Below, in pieces: positions 1-9,700 of a stretch of 37,060 nucleotides of DNA. Source of the stretch: Elysia marginata. Lineage: Eukaryota > Mollusca > Gastropoda > Plakobranchidae. The position numbers and the translations under genes are program-made. Each line of letters opens with the position of its first letter. The stretch's first letter is position 1. The DNA is taken from NCBI GenBank assembly GCA_019649035.1, contig BMAT01001713.1:2142-39201 (forward strand), given 5' to 3'. The notes beneath the pieces were generated by a model. That model ran no database searches. It was given only the letters and a program-made list of their open reading frames with translations, and had not been told where the DNA came from.

Positions 1-423
1 ATAGGATAAATAGCCCCTGGGGGCCAAATTGGTGCACCCTCTTACTATACCTCAAGGGATGAGAAGGTGAACGTAAGCTATAACAAAGTTAAAGTATCTT
101 AACATTATCGCTTCGACTTAGATAGCTTCATTTGAACCTATTTCTGAATAAGTCTATAACAAAGTAATTGTCTTAATGTATTTTGTAGTTTTATTTTTCA
201 CACAGATAACAGAATTGATTGTGTGAAAGTTAATACATGCCTATCTTTGAATAAAAGCAGGCTATCGACTCCGCTTGAGGCCTTCATCATGTTATTACAG
301 GTTTGCGTCCTGGCTTTCACAAACAGTATTTAAGATGTCATTTCTTAGCTTACCACGAATATTTTCAACAGCTATAAAGTCTGCTTATACAAAGCAACTT
401 TAATTAATTTTCCACCTCTGCAG
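1..423. other. FAAH intron end, no exon seen
   Basis: AT-rich sequence with no recognisable coding exon. The preceding FAAH exon, which would carry the catalytic Lys, is not in the window. The last 20 bases are the polypyrimidine tract and acceptor of exon a. Confidence 0.5.
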
Positions 424-630
424 TTTTGCCAGTTACAACCCTATCTACGGACAGACGTGCAACCCACACGCCAAAAGCAGATCACCCGGTGGCTCTTCTG
501 GTGGAGAAGGCGCCATTATCGGCGGAGGAGGCTCCATCCTCGGGGTCGGTAGTGACATCGGTGGAAGTATTCGCATACCTGCCAACTTCTGTGGGATCTA
601 CGCTCTCAAGCCAACTTCTGGAAGATTGAG
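424..630 (+). CDS. FAAH: FAAH exon a (catalytic serines)
   Basis: Acceptor ttttccacctctgcag ends at 423 and donor gtaggc starts at 631. The first base completes a codon split with an upstream exon. The exon encodes SYNPIYGQ, the amidase signature GGSSGGEGA with glycine-rich loop [19 protein letters not shown] and ALKPTSGRL. It holds both catalytic serines and the oxyanion-hole region, and is the most diagnostic exon of the gene. Confidence 0.95.
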
Positions 631-732
631 GTAGGCCAACTACTTGTTGAAAGTACTCATTTTCCGTCCATTACTTAATCTTCTTTTTACTCTATTTCTC
701 TCTTATCTCTCGCCACCCCCGTCTCTCTCTCT

Positions 733-780
<48 letters not shown>

Positions 781-3700
781 CTTTCTCTCTCTCTCTATCA
801 ATGTCTGTGTCTTTTTCATTTTCGTTGCTTGTCCTTCAGAAATCGTCACCCAAGACGTTTCCATATAGATTGTGCTAAGTTTAAAAGTTTGATTCACACG
901 AAGTTACCTGAATATCAATATTTAACAAACTCTCTCTCTCTCTCTCTCTCTACCGCTTTTCCCCAAACCTTTCCCTCTATCCATTTCTACTCATCCTCTC
1001 CACTCTCTTTGACTTCTTCTTTTACAATTTCTTTGTATACTAAGATAGTGCATATAATAGCATTTTTACGAGATGGTATGAAGGCTTGTATAGGTAATGG
1101 AAAAGAAGAAGACGCTTTCGTTGTCTCCAACTTGCCCCAACACTCTTTGTCTTCTGTTTAGCATGATACTGCCCTTCATATTCAAGGATGCAGCATAGGC
1201 ATTCAGATCTCATACACAACAGACGGGGGTGTCTTTTAGCTTCACCGCTTGCATGCAACGACTAAAGTCACATTGACTCTTGTTTGAGACATGTTGCATG
1301 CCGATGACACTGAGTGCTATTGTCGCCCACTGGCAGTGAGCATGGTTTTCATGAACTGGGATTATAGCCAGTATTAAAAAAACAGAGGCAATGTTTCAGC
1401 CCTCAAGAAAATCCACAGCGAGAACGCTTAATATCAAAATTGACAAGACCCAAGCTGTGTCGATTCCTTTATATTTTATCTCGGAAGCGGCTTGTCGTTA
1501 TTAAATCCCTCGACAAGGAAATATCACCCGATAAGCAAATGCAAGTCTTTTACGGTCGTTTAAAGAAGCGAGTTTTTAGCGAGAAGAGACTGAGCACAGA
1601 TACTAAGTGTGCAGTTTACAAAGCTATTCTTCTGAGTGCGTTGCTTTATGGCTGCTAGACTTAAACACTCTATCAAAGGCGTGACAAACTTTTAGACAAA
1701 TTTTACCAGCGCTGTCAGCGACGCCTCATGATCATCAAATGGTTCGACATAGTATCAAATATTGAAATGCTCAAAATAACCAAAGTAGAAATATTTTGGT
1801 AGCACGCTTCCATTTGAGATGGTCAGGATACCTGGTGCGCTAAACCGAAACAAATGTTCAATTTACACGGTAGAATTCAGAACGCAAATTCAGAATATTT
1901 TCCCGGTGGAGTCAGAACAAACATTTCTATTCTAGTTTCGCCCATATTTGTAGAGCTCTTACCAGCGGGCAGAAACTTTTGAGTCAATTACATCTAGATC
2001 TATATCTCGATTTAGAAATATTGCACGATTCCCGCAAGTCGGAAAATACATTAAAAAAATTTGCTTAGTAGTATTTTTTTAAGTTGATTGGCATTCTCTT
2101 TATATCCTATGATGGTGCAGATAATAGCACTAAATCACTTTGAACTACGATGTAATGAACTACCATGTTGGTACCATGTAACATTCAATAAACTGTTAGG
2201 ATCCAATAAAGCTAAAAGAGAGAGAGGCATTGTTAACTGGAAGCGGTGATATAGAAAGAGAATGGTGTCCTGAGAAAGATGGACAGTTAAAAGCAGAATT
2301 TAAGGAAGACGGACACTTTAAAAATCTTTATTTTAACTTGTGATATTTATATGTTGTTTCCTTTTTTCCTCAGCTTGGTAGGTTACTTCGGTACAAAATC
2401 GCTTAGTGGCCAGAAGCTGGGTAGGTATTAATATTTCAACTCAGTTTTGTTTTGTAATGTTCTTTTTTAGCTAGCAAAATTATATTCTCTGCTGTAAATA
2501 ACATAAATGTTCATGTTAGGCACTGAACATTCGAGTATATGTGGACAATGTCCTTTGTGCTATTAGGCTGATAGTTAAAATTCGTAGTGTTATAATAATA
2601 CCAGTGTAATATCTTCGAGATAAACTTGAAAAAACGGATTGAAAAGTTGAGATTAACTATGTTTATCATCTATAAACATCTATAGAGTATGTTTTCGCAG
2701 TAAACCATAACAAGATAGCCTTAATATAATTATTTATATTTATTTTAAGCTGTTGTTATTACTGCATCTGAGCCATCAAATCATCAGATGATATTCGACT
2801 CAACCTGGCAATGTTGACATTAAAATCTTGATGAGACTTATTAAACTGAGATAAAATGACTCAAAAGAATTGTACCTTAAATATCAAAAACACATAGTCA
2901 ATCCAGATAGAGTAGCATTTGGTGACGCTTAAATATTTATACCTAAATCGAGCTTAGAAAGACGTTATGATAAGTTTAAGGCGTAAACTTTTCTACCAAC
3001 TAAATACTGTATCAAATTTTGGCAAACAAGCCTGATGGTAAACAATGGCAAACTGTTTTGGGAGCAAAAGCTAATATTGCATGTTTACAGCTTCATGTAG
3101 TTTATGTAGTTTAAAATCGTGTTGCTAGGCTTACACCTTATCAAATTGTGTAGATCATGTTCAACCCATTGTCTTCATTGACTCCCGGTAATCGAAAAAA
3201 TCAACTTCAAAACAACAACTAGTTGAACCCAACACTAACTTGCTCAAACGATTTAAAAGAGAAAAATTCAATGTAATGAGTCCCTTCTCGTCCCCATAAC
3301 CCAAACAAGATAGGCACAATAAAAATATACATTGTAAATTGAAAAACTCAAAAAATCGTTCTATATTAGTGGTTTAAATGTATAATATTCCCACTGCCAG
3401 GAACTAAAAATGAAAAAAAAACCACCTATACATTTAAAGCTAATCTGAAAACAAAATTTTCCAAAGTACTTTCAATAGCTCATTCAATTTCGTCCATACA
3501 TTACACTGTATTCCGTTCATCCTGTTTGTAGATGAACGTGATTGTCACAGCGCCTTAGATTTGTGTGCTAAAGAAGTGAATTATTGCTATTACTACCAAT
3601 GTAGCTTTTACATGTTTAAAAAAATTAAAAATATGGATTATAGTCTTCCACCGCCGAAGGCAGTCTCAAGACTTTACATATTTCCCCCAGCAGGCCAATA

Positions 3701-6700
3701 AACACTAAAGCCAATTCAACTCATACTTCAGAGCATTAGAGCACGGCTGCCTGCTCGGCGCTCAAATACTAATATTCTACAAATTTCAAGTACTGCCTAT
3801 AGCCAGGTACCCACTTTACGGGCGGGTGTACTGAGGAAAGTGTGGATAAATTGCTTTCCTAAGGCAGTTACAACATGCGTCGTGGTTGGGAATCGAACCC
3901 GCGACCGCCGGATCACAAGTCCGACGCGCTAACCACTGACCCACGCTGCTCCACAAATAAACGTGAGACTAAGTTGAAATTAAGGGATCAAACTAAAGTT
4001 GCACGAACTACCGTGAGTTTCCAACAAGATAAATGGTAATAACCAAATTCTCAAAACTAATTGAGAGGCGGTTTATTGTGATTTTCGGGATATATCCTTC
4101 ATCTTTTCTCCATCCACAGTACCACCTGCTGATGGACCCATGGGGAGAGATGTTGAGTCACTGGTCCAGTTTATGGAAGCTGTACTATGCCAGGACCTCT
4201 TCAGATTAGATCCTTCAACCCCGCCCATACCATTCAGGAGAGATGTGAGTGTTTGGAGGTTTGCAACTTGTCCAACAATTCTAAAAAAATAACATTGTTT
4301 GAAAGTACTTTATGCTCTTTAACATAGACATTTAAAGCGCATTTGCTAAGAATACGCACAAAAATGCCAGCTTCTCTCTTACTGGTAACAGATGAAAAAG
4401 TAAACTTGTTATAACCTCTTGTCAAGATCTGTTCGGAACACATGTAAAGATCTTTTCGGAACACATGTATTAGTTACGACTGTTATAAATCACAGAGTTT
4501 GATACTTACATTCCTAAGAATATGCAATTAATCCGTAAACCAGTAATTTTAATATTTTTGCACTAATTTACATCATTAATCTCTTTAAACAATTTATCTT
4601 ATGTTCTATGTTTATTTCAGGTGTATGAAAACAGGAAGCCACTAAAGATCGGTTACTATGTTTATGACGAGTGTACTCGTTGTGTACCAGCTGTGGAGAA
4701 GGCAGTGATGTTGGCCAAAGCTGCGCTGGAGAAATTGGGGCACACGGTTACAAATTCTAACCATTCACTTTGTTGAAATGTTATGCACTTACTGCAATTT
4801 ACAAACCGACCATAAGATGCCAAAACAGTTTAAATTTTGAGGGGTTTTTTTTTCATTTCAGTCGGAATTGGGTTCAAATTTTTTAAAAACTAGTACCGTG
4901 TAATCAACTGTGATCTGAAACATTTTCTTCACGGCTTCATTCATCACATGTTCAATAACAACTGACGATAGTTTTGTTTTTATCTTAGAAAAGCATGGTG
5001 AGAGCAAAGGTTTCTCAAGTACATGTCGTTTTTTTCTCTCTTTTTTTTCGTTTAGTAATTTTATTTCCCTCACCAAGTATAAGTCAAATGAACATATTCC
5101 TCAAAGTTTAATAAAATGAGGAATTGTATGCCAGGCATATCACAATAGAATTCAACAAGTTAGGCTGTACATTCTTAATTTTACATAGTCGGAAAGTCAA
5201 ACGAAGGTAACGAACTCCTTCAGTAATAGTATAAAGTTTTTTTTCTAGATTTTTATGTTTACCAACAGAGTACATGTAATTCTTCTTGACGATAAATGCA
5301 TCTAATTGCTGTTTTTTTTTCTTTGAACCAAGAATCCCTTAGCATAAGTTTTTTTTTTAAATATAGACCCATTTAAAGCTAACATAAGAGGCCTTAGGGT
5401 GGTTTCACATGACGCACATCCCGGACGAAAGAACCCGGACCAGCTCCCACGCGGTGATGTGTCTTTGCTATCACATGGTGCGTTCCCGTGTGAAAGGGTG
5501 TAGGTGATATAATGTAAGGGCAAGGTTATTTTCAAAGTTTCCGGTCCGGAGCCGGTCTGAGGTCTTCCGTATAGGATACTCGCCATGTGAAAGGGACTTA
5601 AGTTGAGCCCTTTTCTCAAACACAATAATTTTTCAGATGGTGGAAACATCACCTTATAAAGCTGCCTACGCGTACCATAAGATTTTGATGCCAGCTCTTT
5701 TGGCGGACGATGGAGAAGGTTACAAAGATTTACTGTGAGTTGACACATCGTTTATGCGAACGTGCATGTGTTTATCAAACCAAGTTTCCAGAAAGATAAC
5801 TGCTAGCATAAACTGACGCAGGGTGCATTGATCTAACATATTGAGCAAGAAAAATGTTGTGCTGTCCGTCGAATTATTGCACTCATTTATTAGCTAAGTC
5901 TTCTTGAAAAACACTGCAGATTAGTTTTGATACTACTCAAGTATGACACTTGAGTTGAGGGTTGTTTTTTAATTGGGGGCAAGACCTATTATTGACTTTT
6001 TATCTTGTTTTTTTTTTTTTGCTATGAATTTTTTATCTATTCAGATCAAAACTGATAGGTTATTTTCAGAACAACAGTCAGAGCCATCTTTGCAACATCA
6101 GTTAATGTGTGCAGCTGTATGTTTTTTTTTCTTCTTTGAAATACTAGTCCTCCAGTTAAGCTTTTTCTGTCACATGTAAGGCACAAGATAAATATACTAT
6201 TGTCTACTTTTGTTTTCAAATTTTCGAATGGCCGTTTCTAAATTCATGAAAAGGAAGGTTTTAGACTCATTTAGTTACCAATCCATCTATATTACAAGCC
6301 TAACAATAAAGTCCTTACCATAGACCTGTGATTTAAGTCTTACCACTACGTTCTTATGGTGAACGACAATTAACTAACATTGGCTTTCCAGTCACGTCTT
6401 CATTTAAGTTTCTAAGACATTTCTACATTATACATGTATGAAGAACGATCGGTGGTATAGTTATCTTTATACAATTTGAGTTTTAAAAAAGTTAATATTA
6501 CAGAAACTTTTATCATACATGCATTTGAACGAAAATTTACTTTACAGAAAGTATGACGACTCTTGCGGCTTGATGTACGAGCTGTTTCACTTTCACCGCA
6601 AACCTTATTATGAGCGGTGGTTTTGGGCTAAACTGAAGGAGTTAGCGGTGAGTGTCAACTATGGTTAATTTATTCAGATTGATGTTGTTTTATTTAAAAA

Positions 6701-9700
6701 AAAAACATTTTTCTTTTATTGCTATACCATGATCATCTTTGAAATTAAATTGCATAAAAGATGCAAAATCACATTAGTTTTTTTTCAACTGCAAAATCTC
6801 TATAAGACCGTATGATAATGATCGGTTCCAGAGGTATTTAAGCACGTCCTGAAATGTATCTTGTATTATCAGAATAATAAATTCCAAAGCTGATATGTCT
6901 CTTATGTTATTACCCTCCACCTCTTCCTGTCTGTCTGCCTATTACTCTCTCTCTCTCCTTCATGTCCTAATTCTCTCTTACATGTACCATTTTCCTTTAT
7001 ATAATTCGATTATTTTGTTTTATTTTATTTCCCTTATAATCTGTTTGTTCATTTTAGGGTTTCAATCCTATGGTCACAGAAACTATGAAACGGGAACAAA
7101 TGAAGTAAGAAATGCAGATAATTCCTTTGAAAGTAATTAAATTCATATTCTATAGTACATTTTAAATTGATTTTGCTGAAACATCTCTGGCTAGCGTACA
7201 GACATGCATTAGCTGTAAAAAGGTAGACAAACGCACTATGGTAGGAAAGAGACCTTAAATTTACTATCTAGTATTTTTTTAAAATCTAAATCTCATAATA
7301 TTGATCTAACTTTAGATTCGTGTGGTTTTGTAAAATGTACCGGTACATGTGGTGTATTCTAAAGTTTATTTTGATTCGTTCAGACATTTCGGTGGCAAAT
7401 CCCTGTACAGGCATGGCATCTGAGAGGATTATTTTTGCACATTTTATTCTTCAATAAATGAAATTCGTACAATTATATTTTTTTTTAAATTCATACAATT
7501 ATATATTTTTTTTTAATTCTTGCCTCTTTAAATATTTCAATACATACTAGAGTAAAGAAAAAAATCTCGAACTCATAACATTTGTTAACTTTACAGTGGA
7601 ATCCTGTTAAGATAAACCCTTTTAAGGCCGACTAAAAAGCTTGTTTTATCCAAAACTTATATTAAGCAGTAAATAACGATAAAGAAAAAAAAGTAGAGGG
7701 GGGGGGTAGTCCATGTTAACCCAAATAAAATTTATCTAAGCTGAATAGGTTTCATCTTAAGCAAACTCCACTGTATTTTTCTTTATTTCTGGAGGTTTTA
7801 ATCGGGGGAACTGGGAGATGATCCAGCGATCATCAGAAACTAATTTTTATCTAATTTTTATCCTGTAAGGTTTAGCTAAATACATGACACTTTTTTTCCA
7901 AATTTCTGTAAGCTGGGATATCTTAATACATGTATATTTACATTAAAGCTCGGTTCTTGCCTGTGTAAGCTTATTGTTTTTCTCTAAGGGTAAAAGATCA
8001 AAAGTAAGGAGAAAACTTTTATTCATGACTGAGCATTCAGTCTGACCTATACACTGCAAAAGTAAAGTAAAGAACAAGAATTCATCCAAGGAAAAGAGCC
8101 TTTAACTTTGTCCCGGTCTATACATATATGCACATGTATTTTTTCAACGTTTTCTCTAATTCTTAATTGTATGCCTCTTAAAATTTTCTTTCAAATCTAA
8201 CCGCAGGACTATCACTGACTGGTTTCTAAAGGCTAATGAAGCAAAGGTTGGTTCAAAGCTGAGGTTTCTTTTTCATTTATGGACAGAAGTGTTATTGTTT
8301 GTTTTTTTTATCAATATGAGCAATTATTTCAATTAAATATAGGACTCATAACCGTGTGCCAGTATTCATAGAATGTAATGGCAACTGATTTGCTAAACAT
8401 TGCTCCTACTTGTATTATTTCAGTAAAATCAGCTCTAATAAAGCATAAAATAGCTTTTGACGAGGAGGCTGTTTCTTAAGTACCGATACTGAGAGAGTAA
8501 CGGTAATACATTTTTTTAACCTTGTTAAAAGGTCTGGAAATTTTTTATTTTTTTAAAAACTTCATTCAAAAACGCTATGTAAAATTCTGATGTCATTTGA
8601 TATGACATATTTTGGATCATTTTAGACATAAGTGACATCGACATTGCCTTTTTTATCCATATAAATGTTTACAATTCTAAAACTGTCAGCCCCTATTGTG
8701 TTTCAGAAATTCAGGAAAGAGTTTACCAAGACTTGGCAAGAGCAAGGTCTGGATGCAGTGATCTGTCCGTGCATGCCTTGTGTGGCTACCACCTCAGGAG
8801 TGGATGCTCAGCTGCCGACAGCAGTAACCTATACTTCTCTTTACAAGAGAGGCGTTCATGCTTAGTGCTGATATCATTGGTTCATGCTTTAGATGGTAAC
8901 CGTTAATATATGTTCATGATTGTTCTATGGGTGGCTAAGGGTTTGCCTCTCAGCACTAGACTCGTCACTGGGTGAAAACTGATGTTCTGAGTCTCATGGA
9001 TGTCGGGTTACTTGTACATATGAAATTGGGAAGCTAGTTGTACACATTTAGCCTTTGGGTCAAGAGGTACGGGGTTCCAATCCTGGCTTGGACAAGGACC
9101 AAGTATGGAACGAGTACCTTGGGGTGCGTGGCAGAGTGGTTAGCGCGTCGGACACGAGATCTGGAGGTCGGGGGTTCGATTCCCGACCATGCCATGTTGC
9201 AATTGCCTTGGGAAAGCAATTTACCCTTCCTTTTCCACAGTCCACCCACCTGTAAAATGGGTACCCAGCTACAGACAATTCTTGAATTTGTGATATGCGC
9301 CTGCATTACATATTGGTTAAAAGTGACCCTCAAATTTACTAGTCTATTGGGGCATTATTGGCGCTTTTCTGTGGTGACACAGTTACGCTGAGTAACGAAG
9401 CCAAATTTCGCGAATTGAATTGAAGGATATTTTTACAAGCCCAATTCTACTTCAAATGTGCTCTCAGGGCTTGGGTCCCAATGACAATGTACGGGCTGCC
9501 ACCCAGAGACTAGCGAGGATACCATGACTTAGCCTCAGCCGGTCACATTATACTGACACCGACCCAACCAGTACAAATTTTGCGAAAGGGATTTATAAAG
9601 TGTATAAAAAAAAACATAAAAATACCTGGCTTAACCTGTTTCTAATAGCTGCTCCTCTGTGAGTTCAGAAGGTAAATTGGTTGGGTGTGGCTTTCCAACA

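Noticed and set aside
703..897. Arg/Glu- and Ser/Leu-rich open frames
   Set aside because: Translations of the (CT)n/(GA)n microsatellite.
5302..5748. 148-codon open frame on the - strand
   Set aside because: It is antisense to FAAH exon e and the MITE-like element, with no family features.
9122..9196. Possible tRNA gene (A and B boxes with tRNA-like spacing)
   Set aside because: The acceptor stem is poorly paired, position 33 is not U, and the segment continues into a SINE body that recurs at 3797-3953.
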